A stretch of DNA of 64,000 bases from Mugil cephalus. Its lineage: Eukaryota; Chordata; Actinopteri; Mugiliformes; Mugilidae. Below are positions 47,830-57,699 of the stretch, one piece after another; positions within the stretch are counted from its first letter, which is position 1, and every line of letters starts with the position of its first letter. The notes below the pieces were generated by a model. It was given only the letters and a program-made list of their open reading frames with translations. It was not told the DNA's origin and did not search any database. The translations under genes were made by a program, and so were the position numbers. The stretch is from the NCBI RefSeq assembly GCF_022458985.1, contig NC_061789.1, positions 11,166,357 to 11,230,356 of the forward strand, read 5' to 3'.

Positions 47830-48639
47830 AACTAATAGTTGATGTACTGTAACAATCCAGGTCTCTGTAGCAGATGATGATAAGATACTGACGTTAGTTC
47901 ATAATCATCTGTAAATCAGCCAGTTTCCTCATGGGCAGCTCCTGATTAACTCTTATCCATAAACTGGGCAACACAAAACAGGAACTACTCAGTCATTACT
48001 GATCGCTGCTTCTCATGTTTATGACTCCCCAAAGTGAAGCATCTCACTGTAATAATTTGCTAATGATGAATGTTTAGCTGCTATATTCATATTTTTTTTC
48101 TTTGTTAAAGTTTGATTTGCTATATGAGCAGTCTGCTGGAGGCCTTCGCTGTAAAAGTCAAACGGCTCAATGAGAACTTCAGATGTTGTGTTTCAGCTCC
48201 ATCTGCTGGACAACTTTAACATGACAGGCATTAGGAGCCAGTGGAGAGATGAATCAGGGGATCATATCACCACAGTATTCAGTGTTATTTGTCTTTGTGT
48301 CGGTACACTGGATGTATTTGTATCACTACATTTATTGCTAAATTTACAGTGTAAATGCAACAGAGTTACATTCAGCACACACACACACAAGTTCAACAAA
48401 TATTCAGTTCACTATCATATTCGTTTCTTGATACGTTTTTGTGAAAGCAGCATAGCAGTCTAAACGTACCCCCAAGCCAGTGACAATGCTCATATTTCAG
48501 CGATTATATTCATGTAAACTAGTAATTCTTATGAGTTTCTCCAAAGTGTCTCGAAAGTCAACCCAGTTTAAGAGTTCATTCATTGAAAAGGGCTTAATAT
48601 AAGATTATTTAAACATAAGATATTTCTCCATATGAGCTG

Positions 48640-48800
48640 GGTTCTGCTCAAGGTTTCTTCCTGTTAAAAGGGAGTTTTTCCTTGCCACTGTCGCCCTTAG
48701 GCTTGCTCTGGAGGTTGCAGGCTGTTTTTTGTGAAGCGTCTTGAGACTATTTGTATTGTTATTGGCGCTATATAAATAAAATTGAATTGAAATGAATTGA
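48640..48800 (+). mobile_element. Fish LINE 3' tail (ATAAATAAAATTGAATTGAA type)
   Basis: Ordered phrases CAAGGTTTCTTCCTGTTAAA, GGGAGTTTTTCCTTGCCACT, GCGTCTTGAGACTATTTGT and GGCGCTATATAAATAAAATT, followed by TTGAA repeats, mark the 3' UTR of an abundant fish non-LTR retrotransposon. Only the tail is present (5'-truncated copy). Confidence 0.7.
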
Positions 48801-49499
48801 ATTAAAAGGGGGAGGAATTCAAGTGAGTATATCCCAAGCTTCTTAAATTTAAAATGTTTTGATTTAATCATCCTCATTTTAGCGTTCATACCGTTTGATG
48901 TGTGTTCAATATGCATATTTATTTTGTATGTATTATATACTCTGTATATACTTCTTGTAATATCTTTGTTGGAGAGGCATGTGGTAACCGGCGTTGGTAA
49001 CCAGTGTTTACAGGCTAGCTACAGGAATGTTTGACATGTTTTGCCTCCAGCTAAGCCTCGCCCGTCAAAAACGTCACATTGTGTTAAAAACTGTGAATGC
49101 AAGATAAGTTGAAATCAGTAAATCACGCGACTGCAATTCAGCAAAATTCTAACTTTATGTTGGGTATATTTTATTTTTCCTCACTTAAAATATATATAAC
49201 CTTTTAAACTGAAATTTATTATCTTTTGTTCTTGATGAGATGTATTTATTTATTTTAATTATTATTATTATTATTTTATGATATTTATTTAAATAATGTG
49301 ATGTGTCAGCAAACTGCAGCCCCTGGTAGTCCGTTGTTTTGATCAGCTGACCTGCAGCTCCGTCACATGACTTCATCCGCTTCCTCTGTTTTTGTTTGAC
49401 TCAGCTTTTCTTCTATTTGAGAAGAATATACCAGTTCATTAACACCGTAAGAAAATATATCTGCTACTCTTTGACAGCTAATGCCACGATAACCGAGAG

Positions 49500-49608
49500 G
49501 AATTTGGAGCCGATGCGGAATATTCTTCCGCCGAACTCCGTTATAAAATATAGCTTTTTAATGTAGCCCACCTCTGTGCTTTGTCTGCCGGGGAGCGCCG
49601 CGTTACAG
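49500..49608 (+). promoter_or_regulatory. Possible amdhd2 promoter and non-coding first exon
   Basis: A donor-like CGTTACAG|GTAAAG at 49608/49609 in locally GC-rich sequence (GGGGAGCGCCGCG) lies 650 bp upstream of the coding exon. A good acceptor (TTATTCAG at 50196-50203) precedes the start codon by 52 nt. Together they suggest a spliced 5' UTR. The transcription start is not identifiable. Confidence 0.35.
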
Positions 49609-50255
49609 GTAAAGAAGTTAAAAAATGTACTAAAGTAAGAGTTTCATTGTGCGCAGTTTTCACGCCGAGTTGTCACCTGGACTCTAGCAATACCTTGAGT
49701 CTTTACGTCTTTCCCTGTCGAGGTACGTATAAGAGGAGAGAGCCGGGGACGCTTTAAATGCACGATTTCTGATTGTAGTTTGGTGTAAAGAATTTTCATC
49801 CACTTAACAGTGGCAGAAGTAGCTAGAGGAGTTTGTTCGGGTTGCAGACTTCCAACAACAGCTGTTGCAACATCTTTCAGGATCATAGAGGATCAGAGGT
49901 CAAAGTCAGCAGCTGCACCTACAGTGGTAAGATAAGATTTTAATTCTTCAGGATCTGTGGGTGTACCTTTCATTTCCAAACTGATAAACAAACATAGCCT
50001 CATTACACACACTATACACACTTTGACTTAAGTAATAAATGACACAGAGAAGTTTTACTTGTAGTTTAATATTTGTTTGTGACACCCGTGACAAATTATT
50101 AACAGCCTCTTGAAATCTGATCCAAATTATCATTGCAGTAGTGATAATGTGTAATATAAGGAGGCCTGTTACAAAGGGGAGAGTTTTCCGCTGTGTTATT
50201 CAGACGTCTGAACCCGAGCGGACAGAGTTTGCAGTGAGCAGCTGGGACAACAGCC

Positions 50256-53200
50256 ATGCCCACCAACAAGTCAGTGTCTGACGCTCCCATCACTCAGTTC
50301 GTCAACTGCAGGATACTGAGAGAACACAAGCTGCAGAGGTACAACACACAGAACTCAACATATGCATAGTTGTATCCTAGTCCAGAGGTTGATCTTAAGG
50401 TTTAAGTTTATCTGTGTGTCCTTGTGTGTCTTTAGGGAGGATCTGTGGGTGCGTGAAGGGAGGATTTTAGATCCAGAGAAACTGTTCTTCGATGAGCAGG
50501 GCTATGCCGACGACCGTGTGGACTGTGAAGACAGCATCATCGCCCCGGGCTTTATAGACGTCCAGCTCAACGGTACATACACACATATGCACCGATCAGC
50601 CACAACATTAAAACCTCAGACAGACTACTTAGACATGTACCACCCACCTAGACCAGACCAGACGCCCCCACCCTATAGTAACCTGTGGGATGATCCCCCA
50701 CTAACAACATCCTGTTACCAGACACCACAGGACACCCTCAGAAGGCCCATGTCCATTCTCTGATGAGTCACATCTGTTTAGGAGCCACAAGAGAGACCTA
50801 CACAATATTGGGAAGGTGGTCATAATGTTATGCTTGATCGGTGTAAGTGTTTTAAATCGTCCTAATTCAATTCAAGTTTGGAAGGAAGTGTCCTGACTGA
50901 AATGTAAACACATGGTTTGTTGTTCCTGATGGTGTTTGAAGTGCGTGACCGTCTGTCTCCCTGCAGGAGGTTACGGCATCGACTTCTCTCAGGAGTCCGA
51001 AGACGTCAGTGGCGGACTTTCATTAGTGGCCAAAAAGATCCTCGAGCATGGCGTCACGTCCTTCTGCCCAACTCTGGTCACCTCTCCTCCGGCAGTCTAC
51101 CACAAGGTGACGTAACCGGGCGGAAGACACATGTACTCGTCTGGTGTTAATATCTGAAGTGAAGCCGCTTCTTCTAAAATCTAAACCAGGATCAAAATGT
51201 GTCTCAGGTTTTGCCTCAGGTCAAAATTCATAATGGGGGACAACACGGAGCTGGAGTTCTCGGTAAGAAATGAGCGGTTCAGATGAACGTGGAGTGTGCT
51301 GTACGTAGGCTGTGTAGTATTAAAATAACTCTTTGTACCCTGTAGGTCTTCATCTGGAGGGTCCTTTCATCAGTAGGGAGAAAAAAGGAGCCCACCCGGA
51401 GCAGTTTCTCCGTACCTTCCAATCCGGAGGCATCGACGACCTGATGGAGACCTACGGCAGCCTTGACAGCGTCGCCATGGTGACGCTGGCTCCCGAGCTG
51501 GCCAACAGCCAATCCGTGGTGAGGGAGCTCTGCCAGAGGGGCATCAAAGTGTCCTTAGGTGAGACTTTAGTTTTACAGGAACGTTACATTTCCCTGGCTG
51601 TTCATCTGTAAAACATGAATTTGCTTTATTTATCTGAGAAGTGTGACGTAAATAAAGTTTTCTGGATTGGCTGCTGCAGGTCACTCGGTGGCCAACCTGT
51701 CCCAGGCTGAGGAGGCTGTTCAGCACGGAGCCTCCTTCATCACTCACCTCTTCAACGCCATGCTGCCCGTGAGTCGCCTCCACGCTCAGTTTTTACTGTC
51801 TTGTTAAGTGGCGATCTTTTTTTTTTTTTAAATCCTTGCATCTGTGCTGTGTTGTGGTCCAGTTCCACCATCGTGATCCTGGTATCGTGGGTCTGCTGAC
51901 CAGTGACCAGGTCCCCGCGGGCAGGACGGTCTACTACGGCATGATAGCGGATGGGATCCACACCAACCCTGCTGCGCTGCGGATCGCTCACAGAGCTCAT
52001 CCTTCAGGTATGAAGAAGAATAATTAACACCGTGAAAATCTGGAAAACTGACCTCTGAGCCTTAAATAACTAAATAACTAGTGAACTAAATAATTATTTC
52101 AGAGTTTACTACCTTAACTCTAGGGGAGACTTTCTAGGAATGTCTGGAAATGTGATCACAAGTTTTTTATTTTTCACATATAGACACGTCGCAAAAGTTA
52201 AAAATGACTCAAATGCGGGAAATCAAATCATCAGACCTCCCTGTAGGAGATTTCTATTTGTATGTTTTTGCCGTATTTGCCTTATTAACCTCTTGAGACC
52301 TGAGCTTTTGTTTGCTATGCATTTTTAATTTCTCCAAGGTATTTTGAGATTATTAGGACCTAAGACGTAATAAAAACTAAGCATCATCTATGAACAGGAA
52401 GTAGTTTTTGGAAGAAATTATGTCCTCATATGTGGACACGGGAACTATTTCACTATACATTACAATAAAGTCACCAATATGTAACAAAATATAAAACTGA
52501 ACATGGCTTTACAAAGACAGTAATGCAAATAATGAATTTCCAGTATCCTCCAACGAGTATTTGCTAATTAGCAAAGTTATAGCTTGTTACTTAACGTCCC
52601 CATATGAGGACGCAGGGTCTCAGGAGTTTGAATCAGTCGCCCGTCTTACAAGACTTTTGTTTGTACCTGCAGGTCTGGTGTTGGTGACGGACGCGATCGC
52701 AGCGATGGGTCTCCCCCCCGGCCGCCACACTCTGGGCCAGCAGGTCATCGAGATCCAGGGTCTCCACGCTTACGTGGCAGGTCTCACTTTCATTTTTTTT
52801 CAGACGAGCTATTGTGAATGCAACAGGAACACATCATTTTCACGTTTCCCAGAAAGAACAAAGAACTGATTCAGAGGAAGAACATTTCAATTTAACCTCC
52901 TGAGACCCTGCGTCCTCATATGGGGACATTAAGTTTTAGGTTTATGGCAGTTTCTTCTGCTTAATGTAGACTTTTATCTCCATAACTAGATACTAGTTGG
53001 TGTAGAAACATCGATTCATTCCGCAGCCGATCTCTTAACAAAAGTGGACAAGGCCCCAAACCTTTATGTTTGAAACATGTTTATTTGTGTTTATTAACTT
53101 TACACTAATTAGCACATTCTCAATTGAGCACATTGGGAATTCATTATTTGCTATTCTGTTTGGCACAGCAATGATTGGACATGAAAATTAAGTTCATGTC

Positions 53201-54032
53201 TTAGTTTTATATTTTGTTGCATATTGGTGACCTTATTATAAAATCGAGTGAAATAATCCCCATGTCCACATATGAGGACATCATTTTTTTATTTTTTTAT
53301 TTTTTTTTAAAAAACTACTTCCTGTTCAAATACAATGCTTAGTTTTCATAGTTCTTAGGTCCTACTGATGCAAAATAAAGAAAAATCAAGGAATTAAACA
53401 TGCAGACCAAACAAAAGCTCGGGTCTCAGGAGGTTAAGACTCAAAAATATAAAAATATTGCCCTGGAGAATTAACATCTGGTGCTAATTTAAATGATGAA
53501 AGAAGTGCGTGAAGATGCTGTGGGACAGAGGGAACATGTACCACAACGATAAAAAATTATTCAATGTTGTTTGTTGAAGGCACCAAGACTCTGAGTGGCA
53601 GCATAGCCACGATGGACATGTGCGTTCGCCACTTCAAACAGGCTTCAGGTCAGTTTGCGACACGATACAAAAATGTCAGAAAGCGGCTCAGCTGCAAGAC
53701 GTAGTTCCCCCTCCATCTTCTCCTACCTGGTGTTGTTTTCAGGCTGCAGCGTGGAGCAGGCTCTGGAAGCCGCCTCGCTCCATCCGGCTCAGCTGCTCGG
53801 TATCAGCCAGCAGAAGGGAAAACTGGACTACGGCTCAGACGCAGGTCAGGGTGGTTGTTGTCGACTTGGAATGAATGAATGAATGAATTAATGTATACGT
53901 CGCAGATGTGATGTGTTAGCCGAACTCCTTCGAACCTCTCATTCGATTTCAGACTTGGTGCTGCTCGACGACGCCCTCAATGTCAGAGCCACCTACATTT
54001 CAGGAGAGGAGGTGTGGAGGAAAGGACAGTAG
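50256..54032 (+). CDS. amdhd2: N-acetylglucosamine-6-phosphate deacetylase (11 coding exons)
   Basis: Exons: 50256-50338, 50436-50572, 50967-51106, 51208-51262, 51346-51558, 51680-51768, 51863-52007, 52673-52780, 53580-53648, 53743-53844, 53953-54032. Phases agree throughout and give 406 residues, close to the 409 of human. The enzyme removes the acetyl group from GlcNAc-6-phosphate, giving glucosamine-6-phosphate and acetate, and so opposes flux through the cytosolic hexosamine pathway. Amidohydrolase features are intact: [12 protein letters not shown], metal-ligand Glu in HLEGPF, the His of [19 protein letters not shown], and the catalytic Asp of VTDAIAAMG. The intron 8 acceptor is TTGAAG rather than the usual CAG. 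Introns 2, 7 and 8 contain mobile-element copies. Confidence 0.96.
50588..50845. mobile_element. Interspersed repeat with GATCGGTG-type inverted ends, copy 3
   Basis: Begins ACCGATCAGCCACAACATTA and ends AATGTTATGCTTGATCGGTG. It is inverted and internally shortened compared with the copies at 17220 and 38538, and lies in amdhd2 intron 2. Confidence 0.75.
52285..52628 (+). mobile_element. TTAA-flanked MITE copy B, in amdhd2 intron 7
   Basis: Starts TTAA-CCTCTTGAGACC; ends CATATGAGGACGCAGGGTCTCAGGAG with the final TTAA decayed to TTTGA. Same orientation as copy A, but about 180 bp shorter by internal deletion. Confidence 0.75.
52892..53437 (-). mobile_element. TTAA-flanked MITE copy C, in amdhd2 intron 8
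   Basis: TTAA-CCTCCTGAGACCC at the left and GGGTCTCAGGAGG-TTAA at the right are perfect. The interior is reversed compared with copies A, B and D: the GTCCTCATATGGGGAC segment lies at the left end. Confidence 0.85.
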
Positions 54033-54161
54033 AAGAAGAAGAAGAAGACGCTCCTTGTTATGACCTCCTCTGCCTTTATATTGCATTACTGAGAGCTATA
54101 TTTCCCTGCATCAGATTCTTTACAGTTTATTTTTGATGAAATGTTGCAGAAATGTTTTAGT

Positions 54162-54167
54162 ATTAAA
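54162..54167 (+). terminator. Probable amdhd2 polyadenylation signal
   Basis: ATTAAA variant hexamer 130 nt after the amdhd2 stop; no AATAAA lies nearer. Confidence 0.5.
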
Positions 54168-55139
54168 ATGGATTAAAAAGAAATCAACTCCCTCTGAATG
54201 TTACTGTGACATTGTGCCATCTGAGATATGGACATGTTTCCATGAATGAGTGTAGGGCCTGTGATGTAAATGCTAAAATATCAGCACATGGGTCAAAAGT
54301 GAAGGGGCCCCTGTAAAACAGAAAACAAACACAGAGTGGAGTGGAAATGGAGTTTAATACCTCAAACTAGAAACAGTGTTTCAATAAATGTACTAAAAAA
54401 AACTTTATTATACTTCACTGATATATCATATTTTGTTATCGGCCTTTTCGTCGTCGTAGAAAGCGTCTGTCAGATCTCCTCCTTTCTCGTCTGTCCGCTT
54501 CACTTTGTGCTGCAGTCTTCAGGGATTTATTGGCTGTCACTAGTTTGTTGATGTTGCACAATCGGGAGGAAGAGAGAGTCTGGCTGTATATGTGACAGTT
54601 TAGTCTGTATAAATAGTTAGACACGTTATAAGAGAACAGAGAGCACATAAAGAGACACAAATGACCACAAATTTAAGGAAAACTGTCTTTAAAGCCAATT
54701 TCTTTTATGTTTCTGAAGACATGGTAACGTGCATTTACCTGAATTTAAATTGAGCCTTTACTTGTGTACTGAATCACAGCAATAATTGAGGAAAATCAAC
54801 TTAAATTCATCTTTTTTTTTTTTTCTTTTTTTTTCTTTTTTTTAAACTGTGTCCATATCAATAATAGATCCAACATTTTCTGCCAGATTTCCAGTGGAGT
54901 TTGGTGTAGGTTTTAGGTTTACTCCTGCAGTGACGTCATGATGGAAGAAGATGTTTATCTTGACCGGATGAGACTCCATGTGTCCAAGTCCTGTCCTGAA
55001 AATGTCCCTGCAGAAAAAAAAGGTGTCCAGGAGCAGACTGGCTACCACAATAAGAGCAAAAATGCACAGGAAGTTACCTTCAAAATAAAAGAACAAATGA
55101 CTAGGTTCTGAAACAAAGATGCAATTATGCTTCACTGTA

Positions 55140-55600
55140 TTTTTCCTTCTTGTGGCCAGTCAGATTCTTACAGATATACTTTTCAGTTTATTTTCGTTAA
55201 TGGACTAAAATATATAAACATATTGATCTCTTTGTGGTTGTACTTGGACTCGTTCCTGTCATTTTGTCACTGCACTTATTTTGTGTCTCAAGTAATGCAT
55301 ATCTTGTGGTGTCTCTTTTTGTTTTGTTTTTTCCTTTGTCTTCGTGGTGGTTTTGCGTCTCGATTTGATAGCTTTCAATTTCTTTTTTGCTCCGCTCTGT
55401 CATTTAATGTGTTTGTGTGGTCATTTTTTATGTTTTTTTTCGTCTCTGCAGTCCCTTGTGATGTGTTTTGTCTCTCTCCAGGGGCGGTCTGGGCTCCCTG
55501 CGGTGTCACTGTGTGTCTTTTTGCTGCTGATTTGTGCCTCTGCAAATATTTTGCATCTTTTTGTAGTTGTTTTGGCATCCAGACGCACCCATAGACCAAA
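55140..55600 (+). repeat. Degenerate TTTGTGTCTC-type tract, copy 2
   Basis: T/G-rich sequence with recurring TTTTGTGTCTC, TTTGTGGTTGTA and GTGTCTCTTTTTG units, like 27690-28340. Overlapping open frames here are by-products of the low stop-codon density. Confidence 0.55.
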
Positions 55601-55826
55601 GATTAATGCGTCCCCTAAGTCTCTTATGAGCAGTAGCGGGGGCGATTAAATGGTCAGAGCTTTAAGGGTGCTTTAATGTGAATCTACTGTGTCTATCATT
55701 TGGTCTTAAAAAAAAAAGAGTAAGAAAAGGAATAAAGAAAAGGAACAACAAGTGCAAACCAAAGTTAAAGACACGAAGGTCAATAAAGACCTGCTTAAGA
55801 TACAACATCATTCTATCCTTTGTCTC

Positions 55827-56405
55827 TTAACCTCCTGAGACCTGGGCTTTTATTTGGTCTGCGTTTGGGATCAGTAGGACCTAAAATGTATAAAAACTAA
55901 GCATCATCTTTGAACAGGAAGTAGTAGTTATTGGAAGAAAAAAACAACAACAATGTCCTCATATGTGGACACTGGGATCATTTCATTATTTATATTATAA
56001 TAAAGTCACTCAGTGTGTGACAAAATATAAAACTGTTAATTTTAATACCTGAACATGACTGAGCAAAGACAGAACAATGAAGTCCCGAAGTCCTCAAACG
56101 AGTACTTGCTAATTAGCGACGTTGTAGCTCGTTGCTATTGATGAAATTTGTTCAATTTGCACGTCATATCAAACTAGAAACGTTAATAATTCAATGATGT
56201 TCCTACCTCGTCCACTTTTGTCCTGTGATCTTAACTGTAGAATGAATCCGCTATCGTGCTTTTACGCCGACTAGTGTATTGACCCTTGCTACCATTAGAT
56301 GACAGACTAAAGCGTCCATTAACGAAGACAACGAAAATGAAGCAGAATTAGCAGCAATAAAACCTAAATGTTGTAAAACCTTAATGTCCCCATATGAGGA
56401 CGCAT
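55827..56405 (+). mobile_element. TTAA-flanked MITE copy D, right end lost
   Basis: Left end TTAA-CCTCCTGAGACC is intact. The right end stops after CCATATGAGGACGCA, so the last inverted repeat and TTAA are missing. The interior matches copies A and B. Confidence 0.75.
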
Positions 56406-56481
56406 AATAATAACAAGGAATCAATGCACATTCCCCCCTTTTATCGCAACATGATTTATTTGTATTGTTGTAAAACCTAAT

Positions 56482-56671
56482 TAGGGCTTTATTTTGAATT
56501 CGGGGACGGGAAGTTGCCGTGTCTCCCTGCAACTTGACTCCGGTGCTGAGAGGACAGCTGTGGTGGGTGACGGTGCACATCGCTGTCTCAGAGACAGAGG
56601 ATGCATGGAGACCTCCACGGTGTGCGGGAACATCCAGCGCCTCGTTGAAGCAGCCTCCGTCCTCCGGCCAG
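56482..56671 (+). other. Possible non-coding first exon of capn15 with three tandem donors
   Basis: A locally GC-rich stretch ends at CGGCCAG|GTGAGT (56671/56672). The donor unit GTGAGTCCG is repeated at 56672, 56681 and 56690. The next good acceptor on the same strand is at 57671, before the putative capn15 first coding exon. The left boundary and any coding content are unknown. Confidence 0.35.
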
Positions 56672-57699
56672 GTGAGTCCGGTGAGTCCGGTGAGTCCGGC
56701 TCCTCGTTGCACCGCTCTTTGTTCTCACGCCGTCCTCCTGCAGCTTCTCTCCCCCGTGCAGCCGGCGGCAGCTGCACACTGCAGGTGCTCCAGGTTGAAT
56801 GAAGTCTAGGCGAACTTCAGCATCAGCAGGGAAGCATCTGCAGTGAGACTCTGTCCCGGAGACGACCCGCACTGAACTCTGTTTATTCAACTCAGTGTTT
56901 CTGTGCATGCATTTTTATTTTTCATTTACAGACAAACCAAAGACAAGATTTTTATTTTTTATTTTATTTTTTAAATCAAGCATCTCGTAAGATTAAAAGC
57001 AGTTCATCTTGGTGGAGAAAGGAGAAGCGTGTGTGTCTCAGTCAGGGTGTCCTCATCATGAGCATCTGATATTATCAGACAGACTTTAAGTCCTTGTTCA
57101 AGGACAAAACCGTGGAGTGAGAGGCTGAGAGGCAGCTGGAGCCTGCAGACGGCTTCGAGGTTGACATAAACCTGGCTGATCAGTCTGTAGCCATAATGGT
57201 AACAGCAGCTACATTATAACACATTTGTGCAAGTTCAAAATCGACACGGGACGGTGGCATCACTTGAAACTTGAAACAGTGACGTGTGTATAAAGTCACT
57301 TTTTTACTGTATATATTCAGCATTTGTTCCATTTTCATTTCAACTATTGCAACAAGCTGCATGTCTCATCTGTGCATTAGTCCCACACACTGACATCTCA
57401 GTGGATCTGTTTGCAGATTTTTTTCTATATTTGTAGGCTGTTTTATCTTAAATATATGATTTCTCTTTCATTAATATCTCTGTATTTAGTCTTTTGCATA
57501 ACATTGCATTAATTCTAGGCGATAGACAGTGGGCAGAGTCAGATATTTAGATTCTAAGATGACTTCACAGTGTGTGCATCCACGTGCATCGTCTTGACAA
57601 CAACAAACGGTTTCATCTGTGCTGTAAATGCTTGTTGCGGGACGCTCTCTTCTCCCCCCTCTCCCCCTCAGGACCCTTCCACCCGTCCCGAGCAGCAGC

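Larger units (their letters stand above)
36216..49500. other. 13-kb gene-free interval between foxj1 and amdhd2
   Basis: No exon, RNA gene or long open frame is convincing on either strand. Recognised contents are mobile-element copies at 38538-38896, 41270-41895, 44100-44400, 47309-47829 and 48640-48800, a CTC triplet tract at 45601-45621, and two blocks (37780-38360 and 45830-46250) of balanced composition with transcription-factor-like words that may be distal regulatory elements. Confidence 0.55.
54033..56480. other. amdhd2 3' UTR and intergenic region before capn15
   Basis: ATTAAA at 54162-54167 is the likely amdhd2 polyadenylation signal. Beyond it are a poly-T tract (54810-54845), the second TTTGTG-type tract (55140-55600) and MITE copy D (55827-56405). 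No gene is supported; the frames in this stretch follow the T-rich repeat. Confidence 0.55.
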
